Source of the DNA: Spirochaetota bacterium
Lineage (GTDB): Bacteria > Spirochaetota > Brevinematia > DTOW01
DNA length: 5,959 bases
Reading direction: 5' to 3'
Assembly: GCA_028276145.1 (NCBI GenBank)
Contig: JAPYWX010000098.1
Coordinates: 1-5,959 of the forward strand
The notes under the pieces are model-generated. The model saw only the letters and a list, made by a program, of their open reading frames with translations, had not been told where the DNA came from and made no database searches. Each line of letters starts with the position of its first letter. The first letter of the stretch is position 1. Both the position numbers and the translations under genes were made by a program. Of this stretch, positions 1 through 5,785 are shown piece by piece.

Positions 1-819
1 TGTCAAAGCATACTCAAGAGTTTTTAACTCGAGAGGTTTTACCTCATTATCATTTTTTCTTTTTAAGTAACTCATGTATTCGTTGCTTATTGGTATTTTT
101 TCTAGTTCTATTTCTGCACCTGTGTTTGATGATTCTAATATGTGGTTTAGGTCTTGTATTAGTCCGTCGCTTATGTCTATGCAGGATGTTGCTATTTCTT
201 TTATTGATTGCCCTGTTTCAATTCTAGGTGTTGGTTCTAGGTGTCTTTTCACTAAGTATTTTTCGTAATCTGTTGAAGGTTTTTGTTTTGATAGTAGTAT
301 TTCTAGCCCTAGTCTTGAGTCTCCGACAGTCCCTGTTATGAATATTGAGTCTCCGGGTTTTGCTTTGCTTCTTGGTATTGGTTTTTCTGCTGTGCCTATC
401 AAGGTTATCGTTATTGATATTTTTTCTCCTTTTGATATATTACCACCACCTATGTAGGTGGTGTATTTTGAAAATAGATAATTTAATCCTTTGTAGAATT
501 CTAGTAACCAATCAACCTCCAGTTCAGGTGGAAGAATTAATGAGACTAGGGCATATTTTGGTATACCGCCGCAAGCTGCAATATCACTAAGGTTTGAAGC
601 TGCACCTTTTATACCTAATTCGTATGGTGGGAATGTGTCCTTTATGAAGTGTACATCTTCGACTAATGTGTCTGTTGTGATCAGAATGTTGTTTTTTTCT
701 TTGAAAGCGAAGCAATCATCGCCGTTTGGTAGTGTTATTGAATCATCGTAGTTTTTGGTTTCTGTTATCTCTTTTATTTTCTCAATGAGCTCAAACTCAC
801 CTAGTTCTTTTATTTTCAT
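1..819 (-). CDS. thiL: Thiamine-monophosphate kinase ThiL (3' end cut by window edge)
   Basis: ThiL uses ATP to phosphorylate thiamine monophosphate to thiamine pyrophosphate in the cytoplasm, the last step of thiamine cofactor synthesis. The visible 273 residues open with KELGEFELIEKI, the usual ThiL start, which fixes the ATG at 817-819. Next come GDD (residues 33-35), TTDTLVEDVHF (48-58), a GIKGAASNLSDIAACGG block (69-85), GGNISKG (124-130) and DISDGLIQDL (215-224). These are the Mg/nucleotide and substrate motifs of the AIR-synthase-like ThiL fold. The last residues, LEYALT, directly precede the expected GGEDYEL motif, so the cut falls inside the gene and roughly 40-60 residues are missing. 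The middle glycine motif reads GGN where many ThiL proteins have GGD. No Shine-Dalgarno sequence is visible before the start. The gene is divergent from the beta-helix lipoprotein and probably unrelated to it in function. Identification is confident. Confidence 0.95.
   Translation of the reverse strand, partial: MKIKELGEFELIEKIKEITETKNYDDSITLPNGDDCFAFKEKNNILITTDTLVEDVHFIKDTFPPYELGIKGAASNLSDIAACGGIPKYALVSLILPPELEVDWLLEFYKGLNYLFSKYTTYIGGGNISKGEKISITITLIGTAEKPIPRSKAKPGDSIFITGTVGDSRLGLEILLSKQKPSTDYEKYLVKRHLEPTPRIETGQSIKEIATSCIDISDGLIQDLNHILESSNTGAEIELEKIPISNEYMSYLKRKNDNEVKPLELKTLEYALT
444..463. repeat. 20-base near-perfect palindrome inside thiL
   Basis: Two 9-base arms (CACCACCTA and TAGGTGGTG) flank a TG centre. 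The palindrome lies within thiL codons for Thr-Thr-Tyr-Ile-Gly-Gly, just before the GGN motif. It may be no more than the result of ACC codons followed by GGT codons, which are complementary. As RNA it could fold into a hairpin within the thiL message. No function is assigned. Confidence 0.5.
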
Positions 820-914
820 GTAATAATGATTAACTAATGTGGCTAGTGGTATCAATGAAGGTGAGAGGGTTTTAAAGGGTTTTTAATAAAGTAGGAGATG
901 AGTAAAAATTCGTT

Positions 915-943
915 TTGAAATTTTTGTTTTTTGGAGCTATTAT
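915..943 (+). promoter_or_regulatory. Predicted sigma70-type promoter of the lipoprotein gene
   Basis: TTGAAA at 915-920 and TATTAT at 938-943 are separated by exactly 17 bases, and each matches the sigma70 consensus at five of six positions. Transcription would start near 950, leaving a leader of only about 17 bases that is mostly the ribosome binding site. The surrounding sequence is very AT-rich, so chance matches are possible. Confidence 0.5.
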
Positions 944-952
944 TATTACTAT

Positions 953-960
953 AAGGAGGT
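953..960 (+). promoter_or_regulatory. Perfect Shine-Dalgarno sequence AAGGAGGT
   Basis: AAGGAGGT is fully complementary to the conserved 3' end of 16S rRNA and sits six bases before the ATG at 967. It fixes the lipoprotein start and implies strong initiation, in contrast to thiL and fliM, which show no such site. Confidence 0.9.
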
Positions 961-1642
961 TTTTTTATGGCGAGAGTAGTTTCTTTTTTAAGTGTTTTGG
1001 CCGTTTTAGGGGTGCTGTTTGTGCTCTTCAGTTGTTCGTTTCTTCCTTCTGCTAGTGAGAGCACGAATTCTCTTCCTACTGGCGAGAATACGAGCAGCTC
1101 GAATACGAATGGTGGTTTGACAGTTAAAGTTGTTTATGTTTCTACGACTGGTAATGATACTAATGATGGTTTGTCACCATCAAAACCTGTAAGAACATTA
1201 GTTAAAGCAGTAGAGGTTGCGAATACAATAGATATGGCTAGTAATGTTCTTATAAAGGTTAGTTCTGGGGTTTACACTAATGGCGATGGGTTAAGTAATA
1301 CCAATGTAGGTTTTGTGATAGATAGGCCAAATGTAATAATAAGCGGTGGATGGAATAGCGATTTCAGTAGTGTGGTAGGTAAAAGTGAGTTAGATGGGAA
1401 CAATAGTTTGTATCATATAGTGATGATAACAAATGTGACGAATGTGAAGCTTGAGAATTTGGTAATAAGAAGTGGAAATGCTAATGATGTTACTTTTCCT
1501 AATAATAGTGGTGGTGGTATATATGTTTCAAATGTTAGTTATTTGGCGATAGAGAGCAATGTTGTGATTAGCAATAACTATGCAGATAGTTTTGGAGGAG
1601 GGGTGTATTTGTATGGTTCAGCAAATAACACGATAAGCGGTA

Positions 1643-1653
1643 GTGTGTGGTAA
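1643..1653 (+). other. Frameshift site (2-base loss) in repeat unit 1
   Basis: The sequence GGTAGTGTGTGGTAA ends the first frame. Unit 5 has GGTAGTGTGTGTGGTAAT at the same place, with one extra TG. Unit 1 measures 76 bases where 78 is expected, so loss of one TG from a short GT run is the simplest explanation. Restoring it gives SVCGNTVGDS, matching the repeat consensus. Confidence 0.8.
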
Positions 1654-1900
1654 TACCGTTGGTGATAGTGGAGGAGGTTTGTTTTTAGATAGTTCAACAA
1701 ATAACACAATAGTTGGTAGTGTGTATGATAATAGTGCTAGTAGTAGTGGAGGAGGAGTGTATTTGTATGAGTCAGCAAACACTGTGATAAGTGGTAATGT
1801 GTATAGTAATAGTACTTATAGTGGAGGGGGAGTGTATTTGGGTTATTCAATATCAAACACAATAAGTGGTAGTGTATATAATAATATTGCTAGTGATAGT

Positions 1901-1903
1901 TGA
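1901..1903 (+). other. In-frame TGA replacing the first Gly codon of unit 5
   Basis: Every other unit starts with a Gly triplet. Here the codons read AGT TGA GGA GGT, so a single G-to-T change at 1901 (GGA to TGA) explains the stop. The stop overlaps GAGGAGGT (1902-1909), a strong Shine-Dalgarno-like string nine bases before an in-frame ATG at 1919, so restart of translation is possible. A product started there would lack the signal peptide. Confidence 0.8.
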
Positions 1904-1978
1904 GGAGGTGTGCGTTTAATGTATTCATCAAATAACACAATAAGTGGTAGTGTGTGTGGTAATAAAGCTCGTAATAAT

Positions 1979-2284
1979 GGTGGAGGGTTGTATTTGGATC
2001 GTTCACTAGGTAATACAATAGTTGGTAGTGTGTATAGTAATAGTGCTCGGTATGGAGGAGGATTGTATTTGGATCGTTCATCAAATAACATAGTAAGTAA
2101 TAATGTGTATGGCAATAGTGTTACTAATAATGGTGGTGGAGTGTATTTGTATGCTTCTGTAAATAACACAATAGTTGGTAGTGTGTATAGTAATAGTGCT
2201 AATTTTGGAGGAGGGTTATATTTGGATCATTCACTAGGTAACACAGTAAATAGTAGTGTGTATGGTAATTATGCTACTAACAAT
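1979..2284 (+). repeat. 153-base duplication: units 6-7 copied as units 8-9
   Basis: Units 6-7 (1979-2131) and 8-9 (2132-2284) are each 25 + 26 codons. They share long near-identical runs: the segment around 2015-2048 matches that around 2168-2201, including the codons for NTIVGSVYSNSA. The variable ends also match in order: RY then TNN, NF then TNN. This points to a two-unit duplication followed by point divergence. Units 10 and 13 share another close match offset by 237 bases. Confidence 0.7.
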
Positions 2285-2806
2285 GGAGGAGGAGTATATT
2301 TGTCTTATTCAACGAACAACACAATAAGTGGTAGTGTGTATACTAATATTGCTCCTATTATTGGTGGAGGAGTGGCTTTAATTTATTCATTATCTAACAC
2401 GATAAGTGCTAATGTGTATAGTAATTACGGTGGTAGTTCTTGTTGGGGAGGAGGAGTATTTTTAGATAGTTCACCATATAATACAATAAGTGGCAATGTG
2501 TATGATAATAGTGCTCAGGATGGAGGGGGAGTGTATTTGTCTTATTCAACGAAGAACACAATAAGTGGTAGTGTATATAATAATACCGCTGTTTTTGGAG
2601 GAGGAGTGTATTTGTATAGTTCAGACTACTTTACAAATACAGGTTGGATAAAGAACAATTATGCAGATTCTAGCGGTGGTGGTGTATATACAAATGGTTC
2701 ACATGCTAATTCATACTTCGGTAATGTCATTAACAATATACCAGACAATATTGCTCCTTAATTTGCTTCGTTAAGTTTGACTTCATTCTTGAATTTTTAA
2801 AAATTT

Positions 2807-2836
2807 CAAGGGGCGGTAGCCCCTTGTTATGTTTTT
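2807..2836 (+). terminator. Intrinsic terminator after the beta-helix gene
   Basis: A perfect 8-bp stem, CAAGGGGC and GCCCCTTG, encloses a GGTA loop and is followed by TTATGTTTTT. It lies about 45 bases after the TAA stop. It is one of the few GC-rich spots in the intergenic region. It should isolate the lipoprotein transcript from the downstream gene. Confidence 0.85.
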
Positions 2837-2927
2837 AAAATTTTTTACCCCTTTAACCCTCAAATCTTTTAGGTTTTTCTTATCCGTAATTGCTCTGTTA
2901 GAAAATTTAGGTCTATATCAAAAATTT

Positions 2928-2957
2928 TTGTTGAAAAGTTGATAAATTTGCTATACT
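2928..2957 (+). promoter_or_regulatory. Predicted promoter of the OmpA-domain gene, extended -10
   Basis: TGCTATACT at 2949-2957 is an extended -10 element (TGn plus TATACT). Upstream, TTGTTG (2928-2933, spacing 18) or TTGAAA (2931-2936, spacing 15) could serve as a weak -35. The start would fall near 2964, giving a leader of about 42 bases. A second possible pair is TTGAAA (2957-2962) with TATAAA (2979-2984), spacing 16; the sequence alone does not decide between them. Confidence 0.45.
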
Positions 2958-2971
2958 TGAAAAATTTTCAA
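2957..2971. promoter_or_regulatory. 15-base palindrome, possible operator
   Basis: TTGAAAA-A-TTTTCAA is a perfect inverted repeat with 7-base arms. It begins at the last base of the extended -10 and covers the predicted transcription start, a usual position for a repressor site. It also overlaps the alternative -35. In such AT-rich DNA a chance palindrome is plausible. Confidence 0.3.
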
Positions 2972-2994
2972 TTTATTCTATAAAATGGTATTTT

Positions 2995-3002
2995 AGAGGG
3001 GG
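2995..3002 (+). promoter_or_regulatory. Ribosome binding site of the OmpA-domain gene
   Basis: AGAGGGGG contains a GAGG core (2996-2999) six bases before the ATG at 3006. It supports this start, which is also immediately followed by a clear signal peptide. Confidence 0.7.
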
Positions 3003-3005
3003 AAT

Positions 3006-5711
3006 ATGAAAAGAGTTTGGATATTTTTATTAATCATCTTTGCTATAAATGTTTATGCTGATGTTTTGCCTGGTAGTGAGTTCTTTAATTCTCACATTTT
3101 TGCTCATGACCAAGCAATTGGCGGCTCTACCTCAGCAAACATAGAAACAGCTTCATCAATACTAGTTAACCCTTCAACTGGCTCATTTCTAAAGCAACTT
3201 GCAATAACAACATCATTAGGCGGTCTTACTAGCTTAGGAACCTATGGGCTTTTGGGAATCTCTTATCCTACACTAATTGGTACATTTTCAGGACAGGTTT
3301 TGTACTATGGTATGCCCTCTAAAGGTGTTTTCGGCGGTACTTTTGCATTTTCTAAAGATGTAGCCGATGACCTTGGAGTAGGATTCGGACTCACTGCAAC
3401 AAGTGGTGTTAGCGTTGGACTAAATTTAGGTTTTGTATACAAAGTTAAAGAAGACCTTAACCCTGGACTTGGTATTAAAAAATTGATTTGGGGAGGTTCT
3501 CTTATTAATCTTGGATTACCTATAGTTATAAGCAATTATTCACCTTTTCCATCTCTCCCTACAATCAGAAGTGGTGTTGATTTGATGTTCCTTAGGACTG
3601 ATCCTGTGAAGTTTAACTTTGTTGGTGATGTTGTTTTGGGTGCTTGGGGGTTGAATGCTGAAATTAATGGTGGGCTCTCAGCTAATATACTTGATATTTT
3701 GGTTCTAAAAGGTGGTGGCTTTTTCGGTGTAAATAGGTATGGTTATGGCTTCGGTGCTACTCTTAAATACACACTAGAAAGACAATGGGGCATAGAGAGA
3801 TTGGATATAAGGCTACACTATTCGTATAACAATGTTCTTTATTCCTCGTCTGGTGCTAGTGGTAGTGGACACTGGGTAGGGTTTGATTTTGCTCTAGGTA
3901 CTATTGATAATGCACCACCTAAGATAAACATTGATATTGATGTTTCAAAAAATAATGAAATTGATTTGGATTTATCAAAAAACATAAAGTTTTTGTATTT
4001 TGCTAGCTCTGCTGAAAAAGTTGTTTACATTTCACCAAACTACGACGGTAGAAAGGATAAAGTTAAGATTAACCTAAATATAGCTGAGAATGGTATACTC
4101 AAGGAATGGAAACTTATAGTCAAGGATGCTAAAGGAAATGAAGTTAAGGTCATTTCTTCAAAACTCCGAAGGGAGTTTTCTCTTGATTTTGAAGAACTTC
4201 TAAGAAGGCTTTTTGCTCCTAAAAAGTCTGTAGATGTTCCTAGGGAAATAAGTTGGGATGGTACGGATGCCAAAGGAAAAGTAGTTCCTGATGGTGAGTA
4301 CTTCTTACAAGTTTACGCTAGAGACTTTGAAGGAAATGAAGCATATTCACCTGTTTTCAAAGTTATTGTTGATAACACACCACCATCGGGTAGTGTTTCT
4401 GTGCCTTATTACATATTCTCACCTAATGGTGATGGTAATAAAGACGATATAACCTTTACTCTTAAAGATTTGACGAAAGGTGATGAATGGATTGCTTATA
4501 TAGAGGATGTTAGCGGTAATGTTGTTAAGACTTGGAATTTGGGGACTGACCCTGTTGATTCTATTACATGGGGTGGGCTTGGTGATGATGGTAAACTTTT
4601 ACCGGATGGTAACTATAACTTTGTTCTCAAAGGAGAGGACAAGGCAGGTAATATATTCACAACTAGCATAAAAGGTATTATAATCTCAACGAAGTTGAGA
4701 AACTTATTTGTTAAATCTGATGTTTATGAGATTTCACCTAACAACGATGGCTACCTTGATAAGGCTAATATTAACATCATAATTGATGATACTAACGGAT
4801 TACAGAAACTGAATGTTTATGTTAAAGATACAAAGAACGATAAAGTTGTGAGACAGTGGGATTTTGAAGGTAATAAGATACTTACAAATGTTTATTGGGA
4901 TGGTACGGATAATTCAGGGAATGTTGTTTGGGATGGTGTTTATGTTGTTTATGCAGATGCTGAATACATTGATGGTAACAAACCAGTTTCACCTCCTATA
5001 CAGATAAAAGTTGATGCCACACCACCACAGACTAAAATTAGTTTTTCGCCTCCTTTGTTTTCACCAGATGCTGATGGTGTGAATGATGAAGTCGTTTTTA
5101 CCTTTAATGTTTCTGATGATTCAGAGATTGATGAATGGTCTTTCAAGATACTTACACCTGATGGTAAGAGGGTATTTAAGGAGTTCAAAGGTAAGGGGGC
5201 AGTGCCTAGTGAAATAACATGGGATGGTGTTGGGGATAATGGTGATACTGTTGATAGTGCTGAGGAGTATCCTTTGGTGTTTGAAGTTAAGGACAAGCTA
5301 GGGAATAAGAGTGTTATAAGGCCTGCGGTGTTGCCTACTGATATATTGGTTGAGGTGACACCTTACGGTTATAAAATTAGAGTTCATAGCATAGAGTTTG
5401 CTTTTGGTAGTGCTGAGGTTACACCTAAGGGGTTAGCTATAATAAAGAGGGTGGCCGAAAAACTCAAAAAGTTCAGAGGATATAGGATAAGGGTTGAGGG
5501 GCATACTGATAATATTGGTTCTTACGATTATAATTTGAAGTTATCAAAGGCTAGAGCTGAATCAGTTATGAGAGAGTTAATAAAACTTGGTATAGACAAG
5601 GATAGAATAAGTGCTGAAGGGTTTGCATTTGATAGACCTATTGCACCTAACGATACAGAAGAAGGAAGAGCTAAGAATAGAAGAGTTGAGTTTTTATTAA
5701 TAAGAGATTAA
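3006..5711 (+). CDS. Outer-membrane PorV/UPF0164-like barrel with four FlgD-type Ig modules and C-terminal OmpA domain
   Basis: The 901-residue product starts with a signal peptide (1-18, predicted cut VYA|D). Residues about 20-298 contain GGSTSANIETASSILVNPSTG and alternating Gly/aromatic strands, consistent with a PorV/UPF0164-like outer-membrane barrel; this assignment is inferred. Four similar modules follow, each opening with SPxxDGxxD: 342 (SPNYDGRKDK), 471 (SPNGDGNKDD), 576 (SPNNDGYLDK) and 685 (SPDADGVNDE). Each has a later WDGTD-like turn (417, 522, 631, 739), and VDNTPP or VDATPP joins some of them. These resemble FlgD/gliding-type Ig domains, and the Asp-rich loops could bind calcium. 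Residues about 789-899 are an OmpA/MotB domain with EGHTDNIGS (831-839) and NLKLSKARAESV (843-854). Asp835 and Arg850 stand in the positions that grip peptidoglycan in OmpA. The protein should therefore link outer membrane and cell wall across the periplasm. The gene has its own promoter and ends 74 bases before fliM. Domain calls are firm for OmpA and Ig, moderate for the barrel. Confidence 0.9.
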   Translation: MKRVWIFLLIIFAINVYADVLPGSEFFNSHIFAHDQAIGGSTSANIETASSILVNPSTGSFLKQLAITTSLGGLTSLGTYGLLGISYPTLIGTFSGQVLYYGMPSKGVFGGTFAFSKDVADDLGVGFGLTATSGVSVGLNLGFVYKVKEDLNPGLGIKKLIWGGSLINLGLPIVISNYSPFPSLPTIRSGVDLMFLRTDPVKFNFVGDVVLGAWGLNAEINGGLSANILDILVLKGGGFFGVNRYGYGFGATLKYTLERQWGIERLDIRLHYSYNNVLYSSSGASGSGHWVGFDFALGTIDNAPPKINIDIDVSKNNEIDLDLSKNIKFLYFASSAEKVVYISPNYDGRKDKVKINLNIAENGILKEWKLIVKDAKGNEVKVISSKLRREFSLDFEELLRRLFAPKKSVDVPREISWDGTDAKGKVVPDGEYFLQVYARDFEGNEAYSPVFKVIVDNTPPSGSVSVPYYIFSPNGDGNKDDITFTLKDLTKGDEWIAYIEDVSGNVVKTWNLGTDPVDSITWGGLGDDGKLLPDGNYNFVLKGEDKAGNIFTTSIKGIIISTKLRNLFVKSDVYEISPNNDGYLDKANINIIIDDTNGLQKLNVYVKDTKNDKVVRQWDFEGNKILTNVYWDGTDNSGNVVWDGVYVVYADAEYIDGNKPVSPPIQIKVDATPPQTKISFSPPLFSPDADGVNDEVVFTFNVSDDSEIDEWSFKILTPDGKRVFKEFKGKGAVPSEITWDGVGDNGDTVDSAEEYPLVFEVKDKLGNKSVIRPAVLPTDILVEVTPYGYKIRVHSIEFAFGSAEVTPKGLAIIKRVAEKLKKFRGYRIRVEGHTDNIGSYDYNLKLSKARAESVMRELIKLGIDKDRISAEGFAFDRPIAPNDTEEGRAKNRRVEFLLIRD

Positions 5712-5785
5712 CAATTTAGAGTTTTTTACGAAAATTTTTTGTGTTGACAATAGATAGAGGGTTTTAGTTATATTATATATAGAGT
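5712..5785. other. Short intergenic gap before fliM
   Basis: The 74 bases are AT-rich and contain the fliM promoter candidate. No GC-rich hairpin terminator follows the upstream gene, so some read-through into fliM is possible. Confidence 0.5.
5744..5774 (+). promoter_or_regulatory. Predicted promoter of fliM
   Basis: TTGACA at 5744-5749 is a perfect -35 match. The best -10 is TATATT at 5769-5774 with a long 19-base spacer; TTATAT at 5768-5773 gives 18. The start would fall near 5781, leaving only about five bases before the fliM ATG. This looks like sigma70, not sigma28. Confidence 0.5.

Larger units (their letters stand above)
820..966. other. Divergent intergenic region, thiL / beta-helix lipoprotein
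   Basis: This 147-base AT-rich gap separates the divergent starts of thiL and the lipoprotein gene. On the plus strand it carries a credible promoter and a perfect ribosome binding site, listed separately. On the minus strand I see no convincing promoter or Shine-Dalgarno sequence for thiL. A TTGATA (complement of 850-855) has no good -10 partner at normal spacing. No RNA gene or riboswitch-like fold was recognised; in particular no THI-box core was seen ahead of thiL. Confidence 0.6.
1594..2758 (+). repeat. About 15 tandem beta-helix units of 75-84 bases
   Basis: The units begin with three glycine codons (GGA/GGT/GGG) at 1594, 1670, 1748, 1823, 1901, 1979, 2054, 2132, 2207, 2285, 2363, 2447, 2522, 2597 and 2675. 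Lengths in codons are 26 (less 2 bases), 26, 25, 26, 26, 25, 26, 25, 26, 26, 28, 25, 25, 26 and 28. The consensus is GGGVYLxxSxxNTISGSVYxN followed by about 5 variable residues. Apart from unit 1, every length is a multiple of three, so loss or gain of units by recombination would keep the frame. The last two units are the most divergent, as is usual for a capping end. A looser coil at 1507-1593 (SGGGIYVSNVSYLAIESNVV) precedes the array. Confidence 0.9.
967..2761 (+). pseudogene. Right-handed beta-helix lipoprotein with Pmp-like repeats, broken by a frameshift and a stop
   Basis: The N-terminus has a basic start, a hydrophobic stretch (residues about 4-22) and a lipobox LFSC ending at Cys23, so the product should be a lipoprotein. 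A Ser/Asn/Thr-rich linker follows to about residue 53. Next comes YVSTTGNDTNDGLSPSKP (57-74), the typical opening of DUF1565/pectate-lyase-like beta-helix proteins, and then a helix with GGG[VL]YL and NTISGSVY repeats. The pattern N-x-A-x(2-4)-GGG resembles the chlamydial Pmp repeats (GGA[IL] and FxxN). Such proteins are usually surface or secreted adhesins or carbohydrate-active proteins; no catalytic residues are recognisable here. The frame runs to a TAA at 1651-1653 (228 residues), resumes one frame over to a TGA at 1901-1903, then stays open to a TAA at 2759-2761. Adding two bases in unit 1 and one base change at 1901 would give about 598 residues. Promoter, ribosome binding site and terminator look intact. 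The breaks could be decay, reversible variation or assembly error. Confidence 0.85.
2762..3005. other. Intergenic region between lipoprotein and outer-membrane protein genes
   Basis: This 244-base AT-rich gap contains an intrinsic terminator near its left end and a promoter with an overlapping palindrome near its right end, both listed separately. Between about 2847 and 2927 I see no gene, repeat or structured RNA. Confidence 0.6.

Noticed and set aside
74..590. Plus-strand short open frames in the first 600 bases
   Set aside because: They lie antisense to thiL, whose conserved motifs run through the same bases.
852..1064. Minus-strand small open frame of 70 codons over the lipoprotein start
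   Set aside because: It overlaps the antisense of a signal peptide and ribosome binding site, has a Lys/Asn-rich product with no family features, and shows no Shine-Dalgarno sequence.
1639..1660. Programmed ribosomal frameshift joining the two frames
   Set aside because: No slippery heptamer or downstream stem is visible, and the unit is exactly 2 bases short compared with its siblings, which points to a deletion.
1901..1903. TGA read as glycine, as in Gracilibacteria/SR1 (code 25)
   Set aside because: The TGA does replace a Gly codon, but the 901-codon gene, the 273 visible thiL codons and the fliM start use no in-frame TGA despite many glycines. The gene set also does not fit those reduced lineages. 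A point mutation is simpler.
1843..2169. Minus-strand open frames across the repeat array
   Set aside because: They are antisense images of the repeats, with no ribosome binding site and Tyr/Pro/Leu-rich low-complexity products.
1594..2758. CRISPR array or non-coding tandem repeat
   Set aside because: The repeats are imperfect, have no conserved spacer pattern, are multiples of three and encode a coherent beta-helix.
3006..5711. OmpA-domain gene as motB
   Set aside because: MotB has a single N-terminal membrane helix and is about 250-300 residues long; this protein has a cleavable signal peptide, a barrel-like region and Ig modules.
5712..5745. Intrinsic terminator after the OmpA-domain gene
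   Set aside because: There are only A/T runs with no stable GC-containing stem.
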